Source: Rubrivivax sp. (GTDB lineage Bacteria; Pseudomonadota; Gammaproteobacteria; Burkholderiales; Burkholderiaceae_C). From it: a DNA stretch of 64,000 bases. The notes beneath the pieces were generated by a model. The model was not told where the DNA came from. It did not search any database and was given only the letters and a program-made list of their open reading frames with translations. The first letter of the stretch is position 1. Every line of letters starts with the position of its first letter. This document shows positions 32,398 through 40,846 of the stretch, one piece after another. Location of the stretch: positions 1 to 64,000 of the forward strand of contig JALHPF010000010.1 of NCBI GenBank assembly GCA_022842595.1. Reading direction: 5' to 3'. The position numbers and the translations under genes were made by a program.

Positions 32398-34775
32398 CCG
32401 CTGCTTCCTCTGTCGGCCCGACGCTGTCGGCCCCTGGCTTCGAACGCCCCTTGCGCGTGCTGATGTACACGGCCTACCTGGACCCGGAGTACAGCGGCGC
32501 GGCCCTGCAGGCGCTGACGCTGGCACGCGAACTGCGCCGCCGGGGCCATCACGTCGAATTCGTCACCAACCGCTGGGCGGGTTTGAGCGAGTCGGCGGTG
32601 GTGGACGGCTTTCCCGTGAGCCGGCTCGAACCCGGCAGGCTGCGCAAGCACCGCGAATTCAGGCTGTGGCTGAACCTGGCGCGTCATGTCTGGTCGCGCC
32701 GCCGCGAAATCGACGTGCTGCACAGCCATGGCGCCTATTTCACGCATGCCTTCATCGGGCCCCTGGCCCGGCTCCTGGGACTCAAGTCACTGGTCAAGGC
32801 CAGTCTGGCGCACGACGACCTGCTGGGGCTGTCGCACCCCGTAGTTGGCGGACTGCACCGCTTCATGCTGCGCCGGATGAGCGCCTGCGTGGGCATCAGC
32901 CGCGACCTGGTCGAAGAGTTCTGCGAAGGCGGCATCGACCCGGCGCGCATCCACCACATCCCCAACGGCGTCGACACCGGGCGTTTCCAGCCGACCACGC
33001 CCGAGCGGCGGTTGGCGCAACGCCGGGAAATGGGGCTTCCAGAAGGGCAGCCGATCGCGCTGTATGTCGGCGTGCTGGATCAACGCAAGAACGTCGAATG
33101 GCTGGCGCGGAAGTGGGTGGCCAACGACGCCTTCGGTACCGGCGCGCTGCTGCTGGCCGTCGGGCCACAGAGCCGCGACGACACCGATGGTGCCTTGCGT
33201 GCCCGCCTGGCGGAACTGGCCCGCGCGCACCCGCAGCGATTCCTGCTGCACGACTTCCACGCCGACGTCATCCCGTACTACCAATGCGCCGACGTGCTGG
33301 TGCTGCCCTCGTACAAGGAAGGGCTGCCGAACGTCGTGCTCGAGGCCATGGCGAGCGGCCTGCCCTGCGTGGCGGCGCGAGCCAGCGGCAGCCGGGAACT
33401 GATCGTCGAGGGCGAGACCGGGTTCACCTACGCTCCCGACGACGCAGAAAGCCTGGCCGCGGTGCTGCAGCGCTGCCTGTCGCCCGATGGCGCCGGGCTG
33501 GGGCAACGCGCCCGGGCGGTGGCCGAGCAGCTGTACGCCATTCACGCCGTGGCCGAGAACTACGAGAGGCTCTACGCCCGGTTGCTGCCGTCACGGGTCA
33601 CGCCGGGCTTGTCGCTGTTGATGATCACAGAGCTTTTCCTGCCCACCAAGGGCGGAACCGCGGTGATGTTCGAGGACGACTGCCGGCGGCTCGGCGGCCA
33701 GGCGGTGCACGTCGTCACTGCGGCAGTGCCCGGTGATGCCGACTTCGACCGCGGACACCCGAACACCGTGCACCGGCTGGTCCTGCAGCGCAACCCCTGG
33801 CTGCGGCCCGAGTCGCTGTTCCTGTACATGCGGCTGTTCTGGACCTCGGCCCGGCTGGCCTTCGCCAACCGTTTCGCCGCGGTGCTGGCCGGTCGCGCAT
33901 TGCCCGAGGGCTTGGTGGCCTGGGCGGTGTCGCGGCTGCGAGGCATTCCCGCGGTGATGTACGCGCATGGCGAGGAACTCACCGGCTGGGGCCGCGGCTG
34001 GAAGTTCAGGACCATGTGCTTCGCGCTGCGCCACGCCGAGACGGTGCTGGCCAACAGCGACTTCACCCGCGATACGCTGGTGTCGCTGATCGGCGTGCGG
34101 CCCGAGCGCATCGTGATGGCCTATCCCACCGTCGATGCCGACCGCTTCCACCCCGGCCTGCCGAGCGATGACCTGCGTGCATCGATCGGACTCGGTCCGG
34201 GACAGCGGCTGGTGCTGTCGGTGGGCCGGCTGCAGCGGCGCAAGGGCTTCGACCAGGTGATTCGCGCGCTGCCCGGCCTGGTGCGGCGTGGCATCGAAGT
34301 GCACCACGCCATCGTCGGCATCGGCGAGGACTGGGACTATCTGGTGGCCCTCGCCCGCGAGCTGGGTGTCGCAGAGCGTCTGCACCTGCTGGGGCACGTG
34401 GCGCCCGAGGACCTGCCGCGCTGGTACAACGCCTGCGACCTGTTCGCCATGCCCAACCGCGACATCGATGGCGACACCGAAGGCTTCGGCATCGTCTACC
34501 TCGAAGCCAACGCCTGCGCGCGGCCCGCGATCGCCGGTCGGGCCGGGGGCACGGGCTCTGCGGTGGAGGACGGCGTCAACGGGCTGCGCGTCGACGGCAC
34601 CGACACCGCATCGGTCGAGGACGGCATTGCGCGGCTGCTGCAGGACGACGCGCTCAGGCAAGGCCTTGGCGAGGCCGGCAGGGCACGGATCCTGAGCGGC
34701 TTCACGCCGCAGAAGCGGGTGGAGTTGATCCGATCATTGATCGTGGGGCCACAGACGGACACTGCGCGCGCATGA
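32394..34775 (+). CDS. Fused double GT4 glycosyltransferase
   Basis: This 793-residue protein consists of two complete GT4 (GT-B) units. Unit 1 (about 15-400) has LRVLMYTAYLDPEYSGAALQ and the EX7E motif KEGLPNVVLEAMASG (about residue 309). Unit 2 (about 400-793) restarts with LSLLMITELFLPTKGGTAVM and has GDTEGFGIVYLEANA (about 695). Each has its own acceptor and donor domain, so the protein could add two different sugars in succession. The start overlaps the previous stop. It is the last gene of the plus-strand locus and converges with the formyltransferase gene 33 bases away. Confidence 0.9.
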   Translation: MTAASSVGPTLSAPGFERPLRVLMYTAYLDPEYSGAALQALTLARELRRRGHHVEFVTNRWAGLSESAVVDGFPVSRLEPGRLRKHREFRLWLNLARHVWSRRREIDVLHSHGAYFTHAFIGPLARLLGLKSLVKASLAHDDLLGLSHPVVGGLHRFMLRRMSACVGISRDLVEEFCEGGIDPARIHHIPNGVDTGRFQPTTPERRLAQRREMGLPEGQPIALYVGVLDQRKNVEWLARKWVANDAFGTGALLLAVGPQSRDDTDGALRARLAELARAHPQRFLLHDFHADVIPYYQCADVLVLPSYKEGLPNVVLEAMASGLPCVAARASGSRELIVEGETGFTYAPDDAESLAAVLQRCLSPDGAGLGQRARAVAEQLYAIHAVAENYERLYARLLPSRVTPGLSLLMITELFLPTKGGTAVMFEDDCRRLGGQAVHVVTAAVPGDADFDRGHPNTVHRLVLQRNPWLRPESLFLYMRLFWTSARLAFANRFAAVLAGRALPEGLVAWAVSRLRGIPAVMYAHGEELTGWGRGWKFRTMCFALRHAETVLANSDFTRDTLVSLIGVRPERIVMAYPTVDADRFHPGLPSDDLRASIGLGPGQRLVLSVGRLQRRKGFDQVIRALPGLVRRGIEVHHAIVGIGEDWDYLVALARELGVAERLHLLGHVAPEDLPRWYNACDLFAMPNRDIDGDTEGFGIVYLEANACARPAIAGRAGGTGSAVEDGVNGLRVDGTDTASVEDGIARLLQDDALRQGLGEAGRARILSGFTPQKRVELIRSLIVGPQTDTARA

Positions 34776-34791
34776 GCAGCTGCCGCCGCGC

Positions 34792-34827
34792 CAGGCGAAG
34801 CCTGATCGTCAGCTGAGCATTCGCCTG
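34792..34827. terminator. Hairpin between convergent operons, candidate bidirectional terminator
   Basis: Perfect inverted repeat CAGGCGAA (34792-34799) / TTCGCCTG (34820-34827) with a 20-base loop that itself can fold (CTGA-TCG-TCAG at 34802-34812). It lies at the junction where the two long operons meet and includes the last codons of the minus-strand gene. No T-run follows on either strand, so intrinsic termination is unproven. Confidence 0.35.
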
Positions 34828-35672
34828 CGCGAGCCTTCCGGCTGCTTCGACGACGGGGCCGGGAACCACGTCACCCGCGTCCCGAGATCGAGCCGCTTCA
34901 GCATGCCGTCCTGCAGCCTTTGCGCCACCAGCCGCTCGTGGCGGAGCCCGCGCTGCTTCACCTGGTACAGCCGCCCCTTGTGCGGCTGGCTCTGGCCAAA
35001 GGCCTCGCCGGCCGCGAGCCGCCGAAGCAGCTCGCCATAGACCTCGGCGCTGGCCTGCACGGCGCGCCAGAACAGCTTCAGCTCGTCGTCGTCAGCGCGC
35101 ACCTGCGGGCTGACATGCGCGATCAGCCCGCCGGTGTCGATGCCGGCGTCGATCCAGTGCAGTGTGCAGCCCACCTTCTGCGGCTCGCCGTTGTACAGCG
35201 CCCAGAAGGTGCAGTCGGCACCGCGGTATTCTGGCGACAAGCCGCCGTGCAGGTTGACGATGCCCAGACGTCCTTCGCGCAGCAGTTCGCCGCGGATCAG
35301 CGAAGTGCCGAACACCGCGATCACGTCGGGCTGCAACCGCCTGGCCAACGCCACCACGTCGGAGTGGTTGATGTGCGGTACCAGATGTACGAGCTCGGGG
35401 CGTTCGAGCCGTACCGGTCCATCGCCAAAGAAGAACTTCGCCTCGGGGTTGCCCGCATAGCGGCGACGGTCGCGCAGCCAGCGCCAGGCCTTGCGCGCCA
35501 ATGCATCCGGCCGCAGGCGCTGCCGCAGCTTCTTCCAGGAGAACTCCGAGCCCGACTCCTGCACGATGGCCACCACCTCGGCCGCGCTGCACAGGGCATT
35601 GGCCACATGCAGGTGGCGCGCGCTGCGGCCGCAAAGCACCAGCACACGTAGCGGTGTTGCTGCATCAGCCAT
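34809..35672 (-). CDS. Formyltransferase-family protein (sugar N-formyltransferase-like)
   Basis: The product has 287 residues. The formyl-transferase core is visible: DVIAVFGTSLIRGELL, IVNLHGGLSPEYRGADCTFW (Asn and His of the catalytic triad, about residues 138-140) and GCTLHWIDAGIDTGGLI (catalytic Asp about 178). In polysaccharide loci such enzymes use N10-formyl-tetrahydrofolate to formylate amino sugars (as WbkC/VioF do). No 4-aminotransferase is seen in the window. ATG 35672 overlaps the upstream gene by 8 bases. It is the last gene of the XrtA operon extension. Confidence 0.8.
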   Translation of the reverse strand: MADAATPLRVLVLCGRSARHLHVANALCSAAEVVAIVQESGSEFSWKKLRQRLRPDALARKAWRWLRDRRRYAGNPEAKFFFGDGPVRLERPELVHLVPHINHSDVVALARRLQPDVIAVFGTSLIRGELLREGRLGIVNLHGGLSPEYRGADCTFWALYNGEPQKVGCTLHWIDAGIDTGGLIAHVSPQVRADDDELKLFWRAVQASAEVYGELLRRLAAGEAFGQSQPHKGRLYQVKQRGLRHERLVAQRLQDGMLKRLDLGTRVTWFPAPSSKQPEGSRRRMLS

Positions 35673-36897
35673 GGGCCGTCTCCGAGGCCCGCATCGACGA
35701 GGACGCGACCGCCGGCACCGGCGGCACGGCGATGTCGTGCCCGTCCATCAGCAGCGCGTCGGCAAAGAACTTGGCCGCCCAGTTCGGGTATTCGAAGCGC
35801 GAGTAGGCACCCCAGATCGGCGCCGAGCCGGCGATGCCGCCGCGCACCGCGGGGTCGGCATGCTCCAGCCTTTGCGTGGACTTCAGGTACGCCAGGGCCG
35901 ACCGCGCGTGGGCGCGCAGCTCCTGCGCACCGGTGGCCTGGGCCAGCCGCGTCCAGTTCAGGCTCATCTGCGCCACGCCGGTGAGGCAGGCGTAGCCCGC
36001 GTCGGCCACCCAGCCGTCGCGGTAGGTGCCTGCCAGCCAGCCGTCGGCGCGCTGCACCGCGGCGATGCCGCGGCCCGCCTTCAGTGCCGCGTCGAGGTAG
36101 CGCGCCTCGCCCAGCAGCACGCCCGCTTCGAGCAGGCCACGGATGGCGTAGGCGATGGTGTGGGTGAAGGGGCTGCGGCCCGGGGTGAAGGCGTTCGTCG
36201 CGAACCAGCCGCTGGCGCTCTGCTGCGTAAGGGCCCAGTCGAGGTGGCGCCTCGCGGCCTGCACCAGCCGGCTCTCGCCGGCGATCAGGCCGGTGGCCAG
36301 CAGCGGCCAGGTTGCGCGCGTGTTGTAGACATGCGGTGTGTCGTTGTGCTCGAAGCGGCGGAAACAGCCGTCCTCGTCCTGCTGGTCGGCCAGCCAGTGG
36401 CCCGCACGCACGGCCGCGGCCAGGCAGTCGGCGCGGCCCAGCTGGGTGTGGCCGGCGACCATGCCATGCATGATCTGCCCGGTGTTGAAGATCACGGGCC
36501 GGCTGCCGGGCTCGCCGAAGTGCCCGGGGAAGGCGCCGTCGGGCAGCTGGATCGAGAGCTCCCAGTCGATCATCCGGCGCGCGCGGGCCACCAGTTCGGG
36601 ACGCTCCAGCACCTTCGCGGCAGCCAGGAAGGTCTCGATGATGTAGCCCGTGGTCTCGGGGTAGCTGGGCAGCCAGCCGTCCTCGAAGCTCCAGCCGGCG
36701 GACACGCCTCCAGCGTCGGGTTTCCCGTCGCGCACGTCCTGCGCGCGGCACAGCCAGTCGATCGCCGCCGCCAGGTGCACGTGGTGGTCCTGCACCGGCC
36801 CGCGCTGGCCGCGCAGGCTGTCCCACACCAGCGCGGCGTGGCGCGGTACCCAGGGCCGGTAGCGGGCGGGCAGGTGAACCAGGTCGATGATGTTCAT
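35665..36897 (-). CDS. VpsJ-like alpha/alpha-toroid protein (copy 2)
   Basis: The 410-residue soluble protein has repeated helical hairpins. It shares TGYIIETFL, IQLPDGAFPGHFG and FNTGQIMHGMVAGH with the 310-residue protein at 18918-19850, but has an N-terminal extension of about 60 residues (PWVPRHAALVWDSLRG) and an extra region with GWLAGTYRDGWVADAGYACL. Members are called VpsJ in Vibrio biofilm loci; the function is unproven. ATG 36897 overlaps the CapK-like stop by 4 bases, and the stop overlaps the formyltransferase start by 8 bases. Confidence 0.75.
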   Translation of the reverse strand: MNIIDLVHLPARYRPWVPRHAALVWDSLRGQRGPVQDHHVHLAAAIDWLCRAQDVRDGKPDAGGVSAGWSFEDGWLPSYPETTGYIIETFLAAAKVLERPELVARARRMIDWELSIQLPDGAFPGHFGEPGSRPVIFNTGQIMHGMVAGHTQLGRADCLAAAVRAGHWLADQQDEDGCFRRFEHNDTPHVYNTRATWPLLATGLIAGESRLVQAARRHLDWALTQQSASGWFATNAFTPGRSPFTHTIAYAIRGLLEAGVLLGEARYLDAALKAGRGIAAVQRADGWLAGTYRDGWVADAGYACLTGVAQMSLNWTRLAQATGAQELRAHARSALAYLKSTQRLEHADPAVRGGIAGSAPIWGAYSRFEYPNWAAKFFADALLMDGHDIAVPPVPAVASSSMRASETAHG

Positions 36898-38309
36898 GCC
36901 TTGATCGTCGATGTCTCGGAAGGGTGGGAAGTGGCGTGCTGCAGTTCACCCGCCAGCTTCACGTGGCTGACGACATAGCGGTGCTTGCCGGAAGCCTCGG
37001 GCGCGATCTGCTCGAGCGCGACCACCCGCACGCGCACCTCAAGGCCCAGGCGCGCCTGCAGGCCGGCCTCGATGGCCTTGGCGCTGGCCGGTGTCCAGCG
37101 CGCGTCGGGGACGACCTGCACCTCCAGATCGCGCAGCGTGTGCTGCACGAGCTTGAACTCGCCGACGCCCGGCGTGGCGCGCAGCACATAGATGCCGGCC
37201 AGCGCGTGCATCACGGTGCCGTCGGGGCGCACCAGGAAATCGGTGCTGCGGCCGACGACCTCCTCGATGACGTGCAGGCCGCGGCCGGCGCGGTCGCCTG
37301 CGGTCGACAGCCGAACCATGTCGCCGGTGCGATAGCGGATGAAGGGCTGGGCGTCGGAGCACAGGCCGGTCATCACGGCCTCGCCGAGTTCACCGGGGGC
37401 GACCGCGCGGCCGGCTTCGTCCAGCACTTCGAGCACGATGCTTTCGCTGATCAGCAACATCTGGCCCTGCGGCGTCTCGTGCGCAGTGAAGCCGATGTCG
37501 CGGCTGCCGAACTCGTTGGCCACCGGAACCCCGAAGATCTCCCCGATCAGCGTTCGCTGGTGCGGGTACAGCGGCTCGCCGGTGGTGCAGACGACCTTCA
37601 GCTTCGGCAGGTGCAGCCGGCGTCCGCGCGCCTGCGCATGGGCCGCAAGCAGGGCCACCGAGCTCGCGTAGCCGTACAGGCAGTGCGGCTGGAAAGCCTG
37701 CAGCGCGTCGAGGTAGCCGTCCATGCGTGGCGGCGACATCGCGAAGGCATTGAGCACCAGCTGATTGATCAGCCGGTCGCGCACGGTCTTCACCCAGTCG
37801 GTCTTGTTCAACTCGACCGGTGCGCCCCAGAGATACGCCTCGGGGTCGCCGGGTTCGACACCCCACCAGCGCCGCGCCCGCATGCGGCCGGCGGCGTCGG
37901 ACGCCTGGCGGCGGCGGCCGAAGTGGAAGATGAGCGGCTGCCCGCTGGAGCCACCGGTGTTGTAGCGGAAGGCGCCGCCGGGCACACCCTGCCAGACGAT
38001 GGCGTCGTGGTGCGCCGAGGCCTCGGCCTTGCCCATCGTCGGCAGGGCCTGCAGGTCGGCCAGGCTCGTCAGGCGCTCGGCGTGGAGCCCGGCTTCGTCG
38101 AGCCGGCGACGATGAAAGGGCGAATGGGCATGGGCGACGAGGAGCAGGTCGCGCAGCCTGTCGAGCTGCAGCGCCTCGACGCCCTCACGGGGAAGATGCT
38201 GGCTGCGCTCGAGTTCGGCCAGGACGCCGAAGGTCGAGCGGCCGAGGACACGTTCCTGCAGCGGGTAGATGCAGCGGCCGGCAATGAAAGAGGGGAGCGT
38301 CAGGGTCAC
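36894..38309 (-). CDS. CapK/phenylacetate-CoA-ligase-like adenylate-forming enzyme
   Basis: The product has 471 residues. The adenylate-forming P-loop is FRYNTGGSSGQPLIFHFG (about residues 112-129); VVCTTGEPLYPHQRTLIG, NEFGSRDIGFTAHE and PFIRYRTGDMVRL (A7/A8 region) follow. This group (PaaK/CapK) activates carboxylic acids and recurs in capsule and exopolysaccharide operons, perhaps supplying an acyl group for amide or ester decoration. The start is GTG 38309; the MBOAT gene lies 9 bases upstream. No acyl carrier protein gene was seen nearby. Confidence 0.85.
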   Translation of the reverse strand: MTLTLPSFIAGRCIYPLQERVLGRSTFGVLAELERSQHLPREGVEALQLDRLRDLLLVAHAHSPFHRRRLDEAGLHAERLTSLADLQALPTMGKAEASAHHDAIVWQGVPGGAFRYNTGGSSGQPLIFHFGRRRQASDAAGRMRARRWWGVEPGDPEAYLWGAPVELNKTDWVKTVRDRLINQLVLNAFAMSPPRMDGYLDALQAFQPHCLYGYASSVALLAAHAQARGRRLHLPKLKVVCTTGEPLYPHQRTLIGEIFGVPVANEFGSRDIGFTAHETPQGQMLLISESIVLEVLDEAGRAVAPGELGEAVMTGLCSDAQPFIRYRTGDMVRLSTAGDRAGRGLHVIEEVVGRSTDFLVRPDGTVMHALAGIYVLRATPGVGEFKLVQHTLRDLEVQVVPDARWTPASAKAIEAGLQARLGLEVRVRVVALEQIAPEASGKHRYVVSHVKLAGELQHATSHPSETSTIKA

Positions 38310-38318
38310 GGTTGAACG

Positions 38319-39758
38319 TCAGAAGTCGAAGTAGATGAACTTCTGCGTCGTGCCGCCGAAGGCGATGACGGCGAGCGCCAGACTGGCGTAGGCCACCCCC
38401 CGCAACGGGAACGGCACCCGCCACCAGCCGCCGATGCCGTGCTGCTGGACGCGGTGCACCAGCACCGGCTCGAAGGCGATGAGCGCGGCCGACAGGGCCA
38501 CGATGCCGACTTCGTACAGCCGGAACTGCAGCGGTGCGCCCGTCGCCTCGTGCACGCCGGCCATCGCGGTGAGCACCATCCAGGCGTCTGCGAAGCCCGT
38601 CGCGCGGAAGAAGACCCAGGTGACGAGCACGAGCAGGAAGGTGAGCGGCAGGCCCGCCGCCGAAAGCACCTGGCTCGCCGTGCTGCCCGGCACGACGCCG
38701 AGCGAGCGGAACGCCGCCGTCAGGGCGCGGTGGCCGATGAGGTAGCTGCCGTGCAAGGCGCCCCAGACCACGAAGGTCCAGCTCGCGCCGTGCCACAGGC
38801 CGCCCAGCAGCATCGTCGTCATCAGGTTGACAGACGTGCGCAGCGTGCCATGGCGGTTGCCGCCCAGCGCGATGTAGAGGTAGTCGCGCAACCAGGTCGA
38901 CAGCGTGATGTGCCAGCGGCGCCAGAACTCGGTCGGATTGCGGCTGAGGTACGGGTAGAGGAAGTTGCGAGGCAGCGTGACGCCGAAGAACAGGGCCAGG
39001 CCGATGGCCATCTCGCTGTAGCCGGAGAAGTCGAAGTAGATCTGGAAGGCGAAGGCCAGCGTGCCGAGCCAGGCGCTGGCAGCGTCCAGGCTGGCCGGGC
39101 TGGCGAACGCAGCGTCGGCGATCGGCGCGAGGTTGTCGGCGAACAGTGTCTTTTTCACCAGGCCGGCCGCGAAGATGACACCACCCAGGCGCAGGTTGGC
39201 CGCGTTCAGGGGCGCCAGCTCGCCAAGCTGGTCGATGAGCTGGCCCGGGCGCAGGATCGGCCCGGCAATCAGATGCGGGAAGAAGGTGACGTAGAGGCAC
39301 CAGCGCGCGAAGCTCACTTCCTGGGCCCAGACGCCGCGGTAGGCGTCGAACATCGCGCTCAGCATGTGGAAGGTGTAGAAGCTCACCCCCAGCGGCAGCG
39401 CCCAGTGCATCCACTCGGGCGCGCCGGCAGGTGCAGCCAGGCCCGCGAGGCCGAGCAGCGTGAAGAGCGTCTCGGTGAGGAAGGCCAGGTACTTGGCGGC
39501 GCCCAGGAAGACCAGGTTGAGCGTCACGGCGAAGACGAGCCAGGCGCGTGAGCGGGTGGCCAGAACGCGGCCGTAGAGCCGGTGGTTGATGGCCAGCGAG
39601 GCCAGCAGCAGCAGCAGGTAGGCCGGCTTCCACGAGGCGTAGAAGATCAGGCTGGCCGCCAGCATCAACCCGGCCCGTTCACGCTGGTTGCGCGCCAGCG
39701 CATACAGGCCCAGCGTGGCCGCCAGGAAGACGAAGAAGCTGAAGCTGCTGAAGATCAT
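38319..39758 (-). CDS. MBOAT-family O-acyltransferase (AlgI-like)
   Basis: The 479-residue polytopic membrane protein begins MIFSSFSFFVFLAATLGLYA. RWCLYVTFFPHLIAGPILRP, FWRRWHITLSTWLRDYLYIA with the conserved His (about residue 281) and WHGASWTFVVWGALHG with the catalytic His (about 321) are the defining MBOAT motifs. AlgI-type proteins pass acetyl groups across the membrane to exported polysaccharide, usually with an SGNH partner, which here is the overlapping upstream gene (ATGA at 39755-39758). The acyl group and acceptor sugar are not known. Confidence 0.92.
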   Translation of the reverse strand: MIFSSFSFFVFLAATLGLYALARNQRERAGLMLAASLIFYASWKPAYLLLLLASLAINHRLYGRVLATRSRAWLVFAVTLNLVFLGAAKYLAFLTETLFTLLGLAGLAAPAGAPEWMHWALPLGVSFYTFHMLSAMFDAYRGVWAQEVSFARWCLYVTFFPHLIAGPILRPGQLIDQLGELAPLNAANLRLGGVIFAAGLVKKTLFADNLAPIADAAFASPASLDAASAWLGTLAFAFQIYFDFSGYSEMAIGLALFFGVTLPRNFLYPYLSRNPTEFWRRWHITLSTWLRDYLYIALGGNRHGTLRTSVNLMTTMLLGGLWHGASWTFVVWGALHGSYLIGHRALTAAFRSLGVVPGSTASQVLSAAGLPLTFLLVLVTWVFFRATGFADAWMVLTAMAGVHEATGAPLQFRLYEVGIVALSAALIAFEPVLVHRVQQHGIGGWWRVPFPLRGVAYASLALAVIAFGGTTQKFIYFDF

Positions 39759-40831
39759 GACGAGGCGGCCTGCGCGCGCCCGGCTGCGGGCTGTGCGGCG
39801 GCGGGGCCCCAGACCCGCTGCAGCCCCTGGGCCAACAAGCGGCTGTAGCGCTGGGCACCGCGGTCGTTCAGGTGGCCGGGGTTCACGAACTCGGAGGCCA
39901 GCAGCGGCTTTCCGTCGGACAGCGTGATCACCGGAATCGCCCGCCGCTGCAGTTCCGTGGCGATCACCCGGTACGGTGCGGCGTCGGGCGTGTCAGCCGC
40001 GACGTAGAGCACCTCGCGGTCGAGCAGAGGCGGAAAAGTCACCGCCACCTGCACCCCACGGGCGGCCAGCAGGTCAAGCAGGCGCCAGAGTGCGCGCACG
40101 TTGACGGGGTCGGGCGGCGCCACGCTGCTCGCCTCCTGCAGCTGTGCCGATTGCGCGTCCTGTAGTCCGCTGAAGCCCGCCCGGTAGCCAAGGTGCTCCG
40201 CCGCGCCACCGCCCACCGCCTCGACCGGACCCAGGGTGGCTTGAACGAAGCGCTGCAGCGAAGCCGGCTCGCGCAGCTGGCGCAGGTTGTTCGTGTAGCC
40301 GTACAGGCGCAGTGCAGCACGCAGCGCATCATGATGCTGGCCGTCACGCCAGAGCCGGCCGGGCGAGGCGAAGAACACCACCTGCCCCAAGGTGTCGACG
40401 GGCTGCACCAGGGCCTCGTCGAGGGTCAGCACGACCTGGCGCACGCCGCCCTCGCGCAGGCACCCGGCGGCATCGAGCCGGTCGACGATGCCGGCCAGCA
40501 CCCGGGTGTCGGCACCGGGCACGCCAAGGTTGAAGGCACCGCGCTCGAGAGGAACCGTGAATTCGCTGGCGATCGTCCGCGGGTCGAAGGCGTTGTCGAC
40601 GCGGCTGTTGCCGAGCAGGATCACCGACGGACAGTGCGCCGCGGCGTACAGCGACTTGTCCATGGCGCGCCCCGCGGCGAACACCGACCTGTAGCGATGC
40701 AGGACGGCGTCGCTGTGCAGGAGGCATTCGACCGCGAACAACAGCAGGGCCGCGACGAGCAAGCCGCGGCCAGGGCGCGGCAGCACGCCCGGGACGCTGC
40801 TCCCAGTGGTGGACGGGCCGTCAAGCAGCAT
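39755..40831 (-). CDS. Periplasmic SGNH-like acetyltransferase partner, membrane-anchored
   Basis: The product has 358 residues. A single N-terminal membrane segment (LLVAALLLFAVECLL) is followed by a periplasmic domain with VILLGNSRVDNAFDP (Ser nucleophile region, about residues 70-80) and, near the end, VNPGHLNDRGAQRYSRLL (His about 316). The pattern fits AlgX/AlgJ-like or related SGNH proteins that work with MBOAT acyltransferases. The Gly-Asn-Ser-Arg form of block I differs from the classical GDS, so catalysis is likely but not certain. The gene overlaps the MBOAT gene and lies 15 bases after the ligase gene. Confidence 0.75.
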   Translation of the reverse strand: MLLDGPSTTGSSVPGVLPRPGRGLLVAALLLFAVECLLHSDAVLHRYRSVFAAGRAMDKSLYAAAHCPSVILLGNSRVDNAFDPRTIASEFTVPLERGAFNLGVPGADTRVLAGIVDRLDAAGCLREGGVRQVVLTLDEALVQPVDTLGQVVFFASPGRLWRDGQHHDALRAALRLYGYTNNLRQLREPASLQRFVQATLGPVEAVGGGAAEHLGYRAGFSGLQDAQSAQLQEASSVAPPDPVNVRALWRLLDLLAARGVQVAVTFPPLLDREVLYVAADTPDAAPYRVIATELQRRAIPVITLSDGKPLLASEFVNPGHLNDRGAQRYSRLLAQGLQRVWGPAAAQPAAGRAQAASS

Positions 40832-40846
40832 TCCGACCTGGCTCTC

